A stretch of 38,224 nucleotides of DNA from an uncultured Lachnospiraceae bacterium (GTDB taxonomy: Bacteria; Bacillota; Clostridia; Lachnospirales; Lachnospiraceae), in contig CAJUKA010000036.1 in NCBI GenBank assembly GCA_910586585.1, positions 1 through 38,224 on the forward strand, given 5' to 3'. A model generated the notes under the pieces. It made no database searches. It was given only the letters and a program-made list of their open reading frames with translations, and had not been told where the DNA came from. Of this stretch, positions 17,336 through 25,926 are shown piece after piece (position 1 is the stretch's first letter; each line of letters opens with the position of its first letter). The translations under genes and the position numbers were made by a program.

Positions 17336-18103
17336 ATGGAACAAAATTTAACAATGTTTTCACTAAAAGGAAAAACTGCTCTTGTAACAGGAGCAAATAC
17401 TGGTTTAGGACAAGGAATCTGTGTCGCTTATGCAGCAACAGGCGCAAATGTAATTGGTGTTGCAAGGCGAAGTTGCCAGGAAACAGCGGAAAAAATAGCT
17501 GCAATCAGCGGAAATTTCACAGAAATTATTGCGGACTTATCGGATACCAACATTATTCCCCGTATTGTAGAAGAAGCCAACAAAGTATATGGTCGGGTCG
17601 ATATTTTGGTAAACAATGCCGGAATCATTAAAAGATGTGACTCTGTAGATGTAACCATTGAAGACTGGGAAGCGGTTATCAATATCAATGAAAAAAATGT
17701 ATTTTTCCTCTGTCAGGCATTTGCAAAAGATTGGATTCCCGATAAACAAGGAGGCAAAATCATTAATATTGCATCTATGCTCAGTTATCAAGGAGGTATC
17801 CGCGTTCCTGCATATACTGCCAGCAAAAGCGCTGTTATGGGGCTTACCAAAGCACTTGCAAATGAATGGGCAAAATACAATATCAATGTAAATGCCATCG
17901 CACCGGGATATATGGCAACAAACAATACACAGAATTTAAGAAGTGACAAACAAAGAAGCGATGAAATCCTTAGCCGTATTCCAGCCGGCCGCTGGGGTAC
18001 CCCCGAAGATCTTACAGGCGCTGCAATTTTCCTTGCATCAGATGCAGCTTCCTATGTACATGGATTCACAATTGCTGTCGATGGCGGATGGCTTGCGCGA
18101 TAA
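17336..18103 (+). CDS. kduD: KduD-like short-chain dehydrogenase (2-dehydro-3-deoxy-D-gluconate 5-dehydrogenase)
   Basis: NAD-dependent oxidoreductase of the classical SDR fold, 255 residues, the usual KduD length. Visible are TGANTGLG at 18-25 (cofactor loop), NNAG at 93-96, S147, and Y160-x3-K164 (catalytic). The opening MFSLKGKTALVTGANTGLGQ and the closing GFTIAVDGGWLAR are typical of KduD and gluconate 5-dehydrogenase. In uronate breakdown KduD interconverts 2-dehydro-3-deoxygluconate and its 2,5-diketo form. The usual partner kduI and KDG kinase/aldolase genes are not here, so the exact substrate is less certain. AAAGGG precedes ATG 17336, and a strong terminator follows. Confidence 0.85.
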   Translation: MEQNLTMFSLKGKTALVTGANTGLGQGICVAYAATGANVIGVARRSCQETAEKIAAISGNFTEIIADLSDTNIIPRIVEEANKVYGRVDILVNNAGIIKRCDSVDVTIEDWEAVININEKNVFFLCQAFAKDWIPDKQGGKIINIASMLSYQGGIRVPAYTASKSAVMGLTKALANEWAKYNINVNAIAPGYMATNNTQNLRSDKQRSDEILSRIPAGRWGTPEDLTGAAIFLASDAASYVHGFTIAVDGGWLAR

Positions 18104-18120
18104 TATATCCTATATTTTAT

Positions 18121-18156
18121 ACGGGCATAACTGCATTTGCAGTATGCCCGTTTTTG
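18121..18156 (+). terminator. Intrinsic terminator after the dehydrogenase
   Basis: The arms ACGGGCATA and TATGCCCGT, extended by an inner ACTGC/GCAGT pairing, are followed by a T-run at 18151-18155. The hairpin lies 18 bases past the kduD stop and also lies between two convergent genes. Confidence 0.9.
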
Positions 18157-18166
18157 TATCTACTTT

Positions 18167-18847
18167 CTATTCAATATTCTCTATCTGCCAGTCAATTGGC
18201 TCTACTCCATTTGCCTTCAAAAACTCGTTTGCCTGACTGAAATGTTTACATCCAAAGAATCCATTGTTTGCAGAAAGCGGACTTGGATGTGCTGCCTTAA
18301 GTATTAAATGTTTTGGATTATTAAGCATAGACGCTTTTTTCTGTGCCGGACGCCCCCACAACAAATATACAATAGGTCTGTCCTGCGCATTTACTGCCTG
18401 TATGATAGCATCAGTAAATTTTTCCCATCCATGTCCTTGATGAGAGTTCGCCTGATGTGCACGCACTGTCAAAACAGTATTAAGTAGCAATACACCCTGA
18501 TCCGCCCATTTTTTCAAATACCCGTTGTTTGGAATATAGCAGCCTAAATCATCCCGCAATTCCTTATAGATATTTTGCAGTGATGGCGGTAATTTGGGCT
18601 GATTAGGAAGTACTGAAAAGCTCAATCCATGCGCCTGATTTACATTATGATATGGATCCTGCCCCAACAAAAGCACTTTTACCTTGCTAAGCGGCGTAAA
18701 ATGCATGGCATTAAAAATGTCATCTGACGGCGGAAATACTAATGTATTTTCATACTCGTCTTTTACAAATTGGTACAGCTCCTTGTAATAGGGCTTTTGA
18801 AACTCCTCTTTTACGGATTCCATCCAGTCATCTGTCAGCATTGCCAT
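18167..18847 (-). CDS. ung: Uracil-DNA glycosylase
   Basis: Removes uracil from DNA to start base-excision repair. The protein has 226 residues, the normal family-1 length. GQDPYH is at 62-67 (catalytic D64) and HPSPLS at 187-192 (H187), with LLLNTVLTV between. Three ATGs lie close together; ATG 18847 has GGAG eight bases upstream and is preferred over 18853, whose spacing would be about two bases. It follows hisF in the same direction after 47 bases and may share its transcript, with no functional link evident. Confidence 0.95.
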   Translation of the reverse strand: MAMLTDDWMESVKEEFQKPYYKELYQFVKDEYENTLVFPPSDDIFNAMHFTPLSKVKVLLLGQDPYHNVNQAHGLSFSVLPNQPKLPPSLQNIYKELRDDLGCYIPNNGYLKKWADQGVLLLNTVLTVRAHQANSHQGHGWEKFTDAIIQAVNAQDRPIVYLLWGRPAQKKASMLNNPKHLILKAAHPSPLSANNGFFGCKHFSQANEFLKANGVEPIDWQIENIE

Positions 18848-18894
18848 AATCATTTCTCCTTTGTTTAAAATAATTGTATTGGGTTGTCTATCCA

Positions 18895-19656
18895 TTATAA
18901 TCTTACTGAGATTCCTTTGTTTCTTAAATACTGTTTGACTTCTTTTATCTCTAGTTCCTTGAAATGAAACAGAGACGCCGCAAGCGCCGCGTCAGCACTG
19001 CCAGCATCAAATGCTTCATAAAAATGTTCTAATTTTCCTGCTCCACCAGACGCAATCACAGGTATAGAAACCCTTTCGGACACTGCCCTTGTAAGTTCTA
19101 TATCATAGCCATTTTTGGTTCCGTCGCAGTCCATGCTAGTCAACAGTATTTCTCCCGCTCCAAGTTCATTTGCCCTGACAGCCCATTCAACGGCATCAAT
19201 TCCCATATCAACGCGCCCGCCATTTTTATAAATATTCCATCCACTATTGTCTGATCTTCTCTTTGCATCTATTGCAACAACGACGCACTGGCTTCCAAAT
19301 TTATCAGCCGCTTCACGAATCAAGTCGGGATTCATGATTGCCGCACTGTTCACAGCCACCTTATCAGCACCTTCTCGGAGAATCGCTTTGAAATCATCAA
19401 CTGTTCGGATGCCCCCGCCAACCGTGAATGGTATAAATACCTTCTGCGCTACCCTGCGCACCATATCAACCTTTGTCGCACGATTGTCAGAAGACGCTGT
19501 AATATCCAAAAAGACGACTTCATCTGCCCCTGCCTTATCATATGCGGCAGCAATTTCAACTGGATCGCCTGCATCAACCAAATTTACAAAATTTACGCCT
19601 TTCACCACACGGCCATTATTTACATCCAGACATGGAATAATTCTTTTTGTAATCAT
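18895..19656 (-). CDS. hisF: Imidazole glycerol phosphate synthase, cyclase subunit
   Basis: Synthase half of the HisFH complex in histidine biosynthesis. It uses ammonia from HisH to turn PRFAR into imidazole glycerol phosphate and AICAR. The 253 residues form a beta-alpha barrel. The catalytic D11 lies in IIPCLDVNNGRVVKG, and the second Asp (near 130) lies in VVAIDAKRR. Two ATGs are adjacent; the second (19656) has the better spacing from GGAG. It follows hisH by 38 bases. No other his gene is in the window, so the pathway genes are split in this genome. Confidence 0.96.
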   Translation of the reverse strand: MITKRIIPCLDVNNGRVVKGVNFVNLVDAGDPVEIAAAYDKAGADEVVFLDITASSDNRATKVDMVRRVAQKVFIPFTVGGGIRTVDDFKAILREGADKVAVNSAAIMNPDLIREAADKFGSQCVVVAIDAKRRSDNSGWNIYKNGGRVDMGIDAVEWAVRANELGAGEILLTSMDCDGTKNGYDIELTRAVSERVSIPVIASGGAGKLEHFYEAFDAGSADAALAASLFHFKELEIKEVKQYLRNKGISVRL

Positions 19657-19694
19657 CATTTAACTCCTTTTAGTACTCTCATATCCTATATATT

Positions 19695-20303
19695 TCAGTG
19701 AATCTGTACAAAATTCTTTAATATACGCAGTCCTACATCGGAGCTTTTTTCAGGATGAAACTGACAGGCAAACACATTGTCTTTCTCCACGGAAGCATGA
19801 ATATGTACCACATAATCTGTAGTTGCTGTGACAATTTGCGGATCTTTTGCCTGAAGATAATAGGAGTGTACAAAATATACATAAGATTCTTCGGTTATTC
19901 CCTCAAACAACCTTCCTTTGTTTGGAAATTGAATCGCATTCCATCCTATTTGTGGAACCTTTAATCCCTTATCATCTGGTATCTTTACAATCTTTCCCTC
20001 TAATATTCCAAGCCCTTCTATCCCTGGAGCCTCTTCGCTGGATTCAAAGAGAAGCTGCAATCCTAGACAGATTCCAAGAAATGGTGTTCTCTTTGCCACA
20101 ATTTCCTTAATAATTTCATCAAGCCCATATTTTCTGAGCTTTTTCATAGCATCACCAAAAGCACCAACTCCTGGAAGTATCACTTTATCTGCCTTTAAAA
20201 CTATTTCTCTGTCCCTGGTAATAACCGCCTGTTCTCCCAATGATACCAATGCTTTTTCTACACTTTTAATATTCCCAGCATCATAATCAATAATCGCTAT
20301 CGT
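19695..20303 (-). CDS. hisH: Imidazole glycerol phosphate synthase, glutamine amidotransferase subunit, with apparent ACG start
   Basis: Glutaminase half of HisFH, about 202 residues. The triad is complete: C79 in GICLGLQLL, and H183 and E185 in FHPEKS. The family N-terminus (IAIIDYDAGNIKSVEKAL) is present in frame from 20300 down, but the codon where ATG is expected, 20301-20303, reads ACG. AGG at about 20312-20314 is correctly spaced before it, and an in-frame stop lies eight codons upstream, so no ATG, GTG or TTG is available before it. The next usable codon, TTG 20249, would remove the first strand and the DYDAGN loop. Either ACG is used, or this is a start-codon mutation or base error. 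Confidence 0.9.
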   Translation of the reverse strand, partial: TIAIIDYDAGNIKSVEKALVSLGEQAVITRDREIVLKADKVILPGVGAFGDAMKKLRKYGLDEIIKEIVAKRTPFLGICLGLQLLFESSEEAPGIEGLGILEGKIVKIPDDKGLKVPQIGWNAIQFPNKGRLFEGITEESYVYFVHSYYLQAKDPQIVTATTDYVVHIHASVEKDNVFACQFHPEKSSDVGLRILKNFVQIH

Positions 20304-20366
20304 GTTTATTACCTGCCTTTCTTATTGAATGCATTCTCTTTCGAATCCTTATTTTTTGAGTGTCTA

Positions 20367-22994
20367 TTAATTGCCTGATACAATGTCACTTAAAGCAATT
20401 GTATACGTTAATGCATCCTCTGTATTCATAAGTTCTCTTGCTGCCGTTTCATCAAGTCCATATTTATCCTGAAGTGTGTCATAAATATTCGACATAATTG
20501 CATCTACTTCTGGAAGCACATCATATTTTTCCGCATCTTCATTAATTGTATCATATGTCGCAATTCCTTGAAGAAGTGCATCAAGTGCTTCTATTTCACG
20601 ACCCATTTTCAGATTTGTCTGATAGGAATCATACCTGATCTGAAGTTTTAATATAACTTCGCTCTTTGCCTGTATGATACCATCGGAATCTGCCTTATCA
20701 AGATTCATATCATATGTAACTTGATATACTTTTTTGTAATCCTGATCCTGATATGCTTTTCTTGCTGACTGCAAAAATCCTTGTGTCGAAAGAACATTTG
20801 TTGCAACAATAACCGCTGAGCCTACTGCGACGCCAAATACAGATACTGCTGCAATTTTTTTAGGTGGAATACGCTTCCTTGGCGGCAGTGCAGCTTCTTT
20901 TTCCTTTTTCTTCGCAATTTTGGCTTCCTTAGCAGCTTGCTTCTCTTTCTTCTTCTGCGCCGCAATCTCCGCTTTTGCTTTTTTAGCAGCTTCTTTTTCC
21001 TCTGCTTTTACTTTCTTTTCTTCATCTTTGGCAACTTTATCCTGCTCTTTTTTGGTCAGATCTTCCTGTTTTTTTGCCTCTTTTGCCTTTTTTTCAGCTT
21101 CCAGTTCTTCTTCTGTTGGTTCAGGAACCAGTTCTTCTGTAAGGAAATTAAAAAACTTACTTAATTTTCCAGGGCCTTTTGTTTCATTTGCAGCATCATC
21201 TTTTTTCTTTTTCTTGGCAGATTTCTTATCTTCTTTTGCATCACTGTCTTTATGATCTGCCATTTCTGTATGCGCATCTGCTTTAATGGTACTCACTGGT
21301 ATCTCTGGAAGCGGTATTCCGCCATCATCCTCACCTGCATGTATAATTCCTGCATTTACAGATGCCGCTTCATCATCTGCCATCTGATTCAGCAGATCCA
21401 TCATGTCATCTTGTATTGGCTCGTTGTTATCTGATTTTTTCAGCATATCATTGATCTCTGCAAGCTCTGCATCATCATCAAGCATGCTCAATACATCATC
21501 AAGATTGTCACCGGTATCTATTGAACCATCCTCATTTCCATTGACAAGAAAACTCAGGTCGTCTGATATATCTGGAATTTCAGGCAGTCCATCTTCCAAC
21601 TCCAACTCATCAATATTCAATTCCCCTGCCAATTCAAGCTCTGTCTCTGACTGAATTGCTTCATCCAGCCCATCAATACTCAATTCATTTTGAAGCTGTG
21701 GCTCTTCATCAGGTATCTCTGGCATTTCTACATCTCCTATTCCAAATCCTGTCTCTGTATTAGTCAGCTCTAATACATCTTGATTAAACGCTCCCTCTTC
21801 TATCATTTCTGGTTTTTGAGGGCTTTCTAATTCTCCAAAACCTGGTTCCTCAATTGATAATTCTGGAAGTTCTGTATTTTCCAAATTCAGTTCTTCCTCC
21901 GGCTCTGATATCTCTGGTAGTTCCACTCCCTCTATGTTCAGTTCCTCTTCCGGCTCTGATATCTCTGGTAGTTCTATTTCTTCTAAACTTGGTTCCTCAA
22001 TCGATAATTCTGGAAGTTCTGTATTTTCCAAATTCAGTTCTTCCTCTGGCTCTGATATCTCTGGTAGTTCCATTTCTTCTAAACTTGGTTCCTCAACCGA
22101 TAATTCTGGAAGCTCTGTATTTTCCAGATTCAGTTCTTCCTTCGGCTCTGATATCTCTGAAAGTTCCACTCCCTCTATGTTCAGTTCTTCTTCCGGCTCT
22201 GATATCTCTGAAAGGTCAATCCCTTCCAAATTCAGTTCTCTTTCTGGTTCTTCTGAAAGTTGTACCTCTTCTAAAACTGGAGCCTCTGTCATTTCTTCTG
22301 GAAGTTCTACCTCATCTAAATTGAATTCTTCAACCACTTCTCCTGCACTTTCTGATTCTTCCAAGACTTGTTCTTGGATTGGTTCTTCAGGTAAAGTTGC
22401 AGTTATCTCTTCCTCTTGTGTTTCTGGAAATTCTTCAGCCATCTCTGGAAGCCTTCCTTCGTCCAAATTCCCTTCAGCTTCGGGTTCTTCCAAAATTTGC
22501 ACGCTCTCTTCAACCGTTTCTGGAAGTTCTAATTTGTCCAAATCGGGCGCCTCTTCTGTTACTTCCAAAGATTCTAATTCGTCCAGACTCACTTCGGTTC
22601 CTACGTCTTCTATTGTTTGTTCAGAATGTTCTATATTTGACAAATCAAGTGTTGTCTCTATGCTTTGTTCTTCGACTGCTTTCTCTTGCGGTTCCCTCAC
22701 TGCAAGGTCAAGAACATTTTCCAAATCAGGCTCTTCCTTCATAGGTTCCAAGATTTCTTGTTCTACCTGAACACGCACTTCTGGCAATGGGTCAGATACC
22801 TCAATTTGCTGCATATTATTTTCAGATAGTACCTCTGTTATTTCTTCTTGTATTGGCTCATTTACCAATACCTCTTCAATTACTGCTTTCTCCTCTGCGA
22901 CCGGTTTACTTTCTACTGTATCAGCAGGCTCAGTTTTCTTTGGTTCCAGCACAGCTCTAAGCAAATTATCTAAGTAATTCTCTTCTGTACTCAT
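20367..22994 (-). CDS. Acidic-repeat membrane protein of unknown function
   Basis: An 875-residue protein of strongly uneven composition. Residues 1-530 are Glu-rich and probably disordered. Within about 255-385 a motif of the form ELPEISEPEEELNLEN recurs many times, including longer near-identical blocks, and the DNA repeats too. Residues about 580-705 are Lys/Ala/Glu-rich with coiled-coil potential. A membrane helix spans about 710-733 (KKIAAVSVFGVAVGSAVIVA), and the last 140 residues are helical. The positive side suggests a cytoplasmic acidic part and an outer C-terminus. GGGGGG precedes ATG 22994. It starts 24 bases after the Sir2-like gene, so the two form a transcription unit. No known family is recognised. 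Confidence 0.8.
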   Translation of the reverse strand: MSTEENYLDNLLRAVLEPKKTEPADTVESKPVAEEKAVIEEVLVNEPIQEEITEVLSENNMQQIEVSDPLPEVRVQVEQEILEPMKEEPDLENVLDLAVREPQEKAVEEQSIETTLDLSNIEHSEQTIEDVGTEVSLDELESLEVTEEAPDLDKLELPETVEESVQILEEPEAEGNLDEGRLPEMAEEFPETQEEEITATLPEEPIQEQVLEESESAGEVVEEFNLDEVELPEEMTEAPVLEEVQLSEEPERELNLEGIDLSEISEPEEELNIEGVELSEISEPKEELNLENTELPELSVEEPSLEEMELPEISEPEEELNLENTELPELSIEEPSLEEIELPEISEPEEELNIEGVELPEISEPEEELNLENTELPELSIEEPGFGELESPQKPEMIEEGAFNQDVLELTNTETGFGIGDVEMPEIPDEEPQLQNELSIDGLDEAIQSETELELAGELNIDELELEDGLPEIPDISDDLSFLVNGNEDGSIDTGDNLDDVLSMLDDDAELAEINDMLKKSDNNEPIQDDMMDLLNQMADDEAASVNAGIIHAGEDDGGIPLPEIPVSTIKADAHTEMADHKDSDAKEDKKSAKKKKKDDAANETKGPGKLSKFFNFLTEELVPEPTEEELEAEKKAKEAKKQEDLTKKEQDKVAKDEEKKVKAEEKEAAKKAKAEIAAQKKKEKQAAKEAKIAKKKEKEAALPPRKRIPPKKIAAVSVFGVAVGSAVIVATNVLSTQGFLQSARKAYQDQDYKKVYQVTYDMNLDKADSDGIIQAKSEVILKLQIRYDSYQTNLKMGREIEALDALLQGIATYDTINEDAEKYDVLPEVDAIMSNIYDTLQDKYGLDETAARELMNTEDALTYTIALSDIVSGN

Positions 22995-23018
22995 GATAAT
23001 CCCCCCTGTCCTTTTTCA

Positions 23019-23828
23019 CTATTTGCAATCTGCCAGCAAAAAATCAATTGCATTTTCGCCTATGCTAATCCCCTTGTCACTCAACTTTTCAGTCAACTGG
23101 TACAAGGAGCCATTAACTCTGAAAAAACTTGCTTTTTTATTATAATATGCTATTTTTTCAAATGGCCATCTAATGATATTGGGCAAGTTCATTCCTACCC
23201 CCAGCTCAAGTACACAGAGCTTTTTGTTCAATGTCATTTGTAGCCATTTTGTATAATTCTCCCACTGCAATTGATAGCCTTCCTCTGCATACTTACTTTC
23301 GCATAATATATTATTAAAAGCTAATGGTTTACCACAGGCAGGACACTTTGGAATTTCAAGAGAATCCAGCCCTACCTCATCCAAAGTAGCTTGATTTACC
23401 AAATTTGAAAACTCTTCTGATGAATACAATTCACTACAGCATTTTTCACTGCACTGAAACATCTTATAGTTTCCACATGGCTCTACCAATCGTTCTGTAT
23501 TAAAATCCGCTTTTTTGATATTTTCATCTATACATGTCGTAATAACAAAATAGTTTTTATCCTTTATCATCTCAAAAAGCTTTTGATATGCCTTTATCAG
23601 TTTTCCCTCTTTATGCTCTATCAAATAACGGTGCTCCAAAAATGGTACTGTCCACTCAAGAAAAGGATTGGTATCTACCTCCTCAAGCGCTGCCATAAGT
23701 CTGGGAAATTTTCCGATATCCTTAAAATCTTCATTGAATTCTTCACCAATGCCTACAAGCACCATGTCTGCATCAGCTACTTTTTCCATCAATATTTTTT
23801 TCTTTTGCAAAAACTGCGTCTTATCCAT
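23019..23828 (-). CDS. Degenerate Sir2-like protein with zinc-ribbon cysteines
   Basis: A 269-residue cytoplasmic protein with the layout of sirtuins: an N-terminal dinucleotide-fold strand (DMVLVGIGEEFN at 21-32), FVITTCIDEN at 94-103, a four-cysteine zinc site (C126, C130, C162, C165 in CPACGKPL), and a late LELGVGMNLP strand. Key residues differ: the GAGxS loop is replaced by GIGEEFN, and the catalytic His of the family motif (HG) is C118 in EPCG. Ordinary deacetylase activity is therefore unlikely; ADP-ribosylation, NAD binding only, or no catalysis are alternatives. ATG 23828 is chosen for the AGGAGACAGA ribosome site. It is followed closely by the acidic-repeat membrane protein. Confidence 0.7.
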   Translation of the reverse strand: MDKTQFLQKKKILMEKVADADMVLVGIGEEFNEDFKDIGKFPRLMAALEEVDTNPFLEWTVPFLEHRYLIEHKEGKLIKAYQKLFEMIKDKNYFVITTCIDENIKKADFNTERLVEPCGNYKMFQCSEKCCSELYSSEEFSNLVNQATLDEVGLDSLEIPKCPACGKPLAFNNILCESKYAEEGYQLQWENYTKWLQMTLNKKLCVLELGVGMNLPNIIRWPFEKIAYYNKKASFFRVNGSLYQLTEKLSDKGISIGENAIDFLLADCK

Positions 23829-23846
23829 TCTGTCTCCTAATTTATC

Positions 23847-23871
23847 AGAGCCGGGCATTCATCCCGGCTCT
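23847..23871 (-). promoter_or_regulatory. Perfect hairpin just before the Sir2-like gene
   Basis: AGAGCCGGG at 23847-23855 pairs perfectly with 23863-23871, with a seven-base loop. On the minus strand it lies about ten bases upstream of the ribosome site and has no U-run, so it looks like a leader structure rather than a terminator. The rest of the 24059-23872 spacer shows nothing I recognise. Confidence 0.45.
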
Positions 23872-24059
23872 ATCTATTTTGTGCGCAGAAGCGCATAAGA
23901 AAATTCGTTTCTATCACTATTCGAAAACAGTCTTTTATCACAAATTCTTACTTGTTCAAAGACTTCGAATATATAGATCTCTGGCAGATGTGCACTTGCA
24001 CAAAACAGCCATGCCGGCACAGACAGCGACAATTGCCCATTATCTGTGATATCCTAATA

Positions 24060-24956
24060 TTATCGGTTCAGTAAATTATCAATCACTTTTACAAGATTTC
24101 CGATTTCAGGCTTTGACAATTGAGCATCTGCCCCCAATTCTTCACCTTTTCTTCTCATTTCATCATTTACAAGAGATGAGAAAATAATAACAGGAATATC
24201 CTTTGTAGCATCATCTGTCTTCACAAGTTTTGTCAGGCGATGTCCATCCATAAGAGGCATCTCAATATCTGTAATCAGCAAATGTACGTCTCTTGCAAGC
24301 GTACCTGCATTTTTGCATTTTGTTATGTACTGCCAAGCTTCCTCACCATTTTCAGTCTTGATAATATTGTCATATCCAGCCTTCTTGAGGGAATCAATAA
24401 TCAGTTTTCTAAGAAGAGAGGAATCCTCTGCGATAAGAATCGGAACATCCGTTTCTTCTCTTTCACCGAGAGCATCAATCTCTGTTACTTTTAAGCCTGT
24501 CTCTGGATTAATGTCAGTAACAATCTTCTCAAAGTCAAGAATAATAATAAGTTTTCCATTAATCTTGATGATACCTGTAGAAATGCCATCTTCTGCCGTA
24601 GTTACTGTAGCTCCTGGTTTGATAATGTCAACCCAAGAAACTCTGTGAATACCAATTACGGAATCAACATGAAATGCAATATCAAGTTTGTTAAAACTTG
24701 TAATAATGAACAAGCCACCTGGCTGAGACTGTCCCCGTTGTAAACAGTTGCGCAGGTCTATTGCTGTAATCATAGCATCACGCGGCATAAAAATACCTTC
24801 TACACTGGGATGTGCATTGGGTACAGGCGTTACAGGTGAATATTGAATAATTTCCCTGATCTTAGCTACATTAATGCCATAAGAATTGCCATCAACTACA
24901 AACTCCAAAATTTCCAATTCATTTGTTCCGTTTTCTAAGAGAATCTTAGTCTCCAT
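24060..24956 (-). CDS. cheV: Chemotaxis coupling protein CheV
   Basis: A 298-residue fusion of a CheW domain (residues about 10-155) and a response-regulator receiver (about 171-298). The receiver has the acid pocket E177/D178, phospho-acceptor D230 in LLITDIEMPLMDG and a late SKPE lysine. It couples chemoreceptors to CheA and tunes signalling by its phosphorylation. Its presence implies a flagellated, chemotactic cell, although no other che or fli gene is nearby. It stands alone, with 230 bases to the next gene downstream and 188 to the one upstream. Confidence 0.95.
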   Translation of the reverse strand: METKILLENGTNELEILEFVVDGNSYGINVAKIREIIQYSPVTPVPNAHPSVEGIFMPRDAMITAIDLRNCLQRGQSQPGGLFIITSFNKLDIAFHVDSVIGIHRVSWVDIIKPGATVTTAEDGISTGIIKINGKLIIILDFEKIVTDINPETGLKVTEIDALGEREETDVPILIAEDSSLLRKLIIDSLKKAGYDNIIKTENGEEAWQYITKCKNAGTLARDVHLLITDIEMPLMDGHRLTKLVKTDDATKDIPVIIFSSLVNDEMRRKGEELGADAQLSKPEIGNLVKVIDNLLNR

Positions 24957-25144
24957 ATTAAACCTCCATTCTACCAGACAATCAAAAATAATCCTACATT
25001 ATTTTCAATCTCTTTATCATCACTGCTTTTCAGAGCGCTAATTTTTAATTAATTATAACATACCTGTGTGAATAATTACAAATATTTTCAGAAAATTTTT
25101 AATTTTTCTCTATATTCCATATAAAGACGCCAACTATTTGTTTG

Positions 25145-25912
25145 TTATTTTAGTTTGGCTGTACAGTTTCCCCCACTTGAAGATACTTGAAGAATCAAAG
25201 ATGAAATCTCGCTCTCAGTCATATTGTCTACTTCTGCCACTGCCACTACATCAACCAGCTCGCCAGCCGGAAGCACATCCATGAATGTCATCAGTTCATC
25301 AGGAAGCATTGTGCTGAGAGCTGTTACAGATACAGAATCATTGATATTCAAATGCATCTTTATATTATAATCAAACATATTGCAGTTTAAATCTTCTTCT
25401 GGCGAACCCTCCAGATCAAAATGAACAATCAAAAGCTTTTTGTCTTGGGCAGCATCGACGCTGAAACCTGTATTATCCTGTGGATAAGAATCACAAAGTT
25501 CAAATGACTGATATCGAAGTATCAGATCGTCAATCCCAAGCTCTGCTGCAAAATCCGTATCATCTGCTGCCAGTATTACATTTGCTTCTGTTTCTTTCTG
25601 TTGTGTTTCTTCTGAATCATTTGCAGTATCCTGAGATACTTCATTTGGTTCTGTCTGCACATCTGTTTCTGGTTCTGTTTCCTCCTGTGTTTCTATCTCC
25701 TGCAATTCCTGCTGTTCTGCTTTTGCAGCCGCCACTTCTTCTTCGCTCACGATTTTGTAATCATAGTGATGTGAATATTTAAGCAGTAAACCTGCTGCAT
25801 ACTCTGCAATAATATCGGACTGTTCTGCAGTGAGATCCGGCATCGAGTCCACACAGCCGGTCAACAGCACAGCCGACATAACCAAAAGTCCTATAACCTT
25901 CCCCTTTTTCAA
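25145..25912 (-). CDS. Lipoprotein with acidic linker and DUF4352-like domain, TTG start
   Basis: A 255-residue cell-surface lipoprotein. The signal ends in LLTGC, giving lipidated Cys20. Residues about 55-110 are a Glu/Thr/Gln-rich linker. The C-terminal 130 residues look like the Ig-like DUF4352 fold (a KKLLIVHFDLEG strand followed by a second long strand set). The start codon is TTG at 25912 with GGAGG seven bases upstream; no ATG fits. It follows the histidine kinase by 14 bases, so it is likely co-transcribed and may be a ligand, sensor accessory or target of that kinase. Function is unknown. Confidence 0.75.
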   Translation of the reverse strand: MKKGKVIGLLVMSAVLLTGCVDSMPDLTAEQSDIIAEYAAGLLLKYSHHYDYKIVSEEEVAAAKAEQQELQEIETQEETEPETDVQTEPNEVSQDTANDSEETQQKETEANVILAADDTDFAAELGIDDLILRYQSFELCDSYPQDNTGFSVDAAQDKKLLIVHFDLEGSPEEDLNCNMFDYNIKMHLNINDSVSVTALSTMLPDELMTFMDVLPAGELVDVVAVAEVDNMTESEISSLILQVSSSGGNCTAKLK

Positions 25913-25926
25913 ACAAACACCTCCAT

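Noticed and set aside
20247..20249. TTG as the start of hisH
   Set aside because: It lacks a suitable ribosome site and would delete the first beta strand and the DYDAGN loop required in this family.
21840..22230. Repeats that could be mistaken for a CRISPR array
   Set aside because: The repeats are in frame, of varied length and encode a continuous acidic protein; there are no unique spacers.
21934..22770. 278-codon Ser-rich repetitive plus-strand frame
   Set aside because: The Ser repeats are simply the complement of Glu-rich repeats in the minus-strand gene; no ribosome site.
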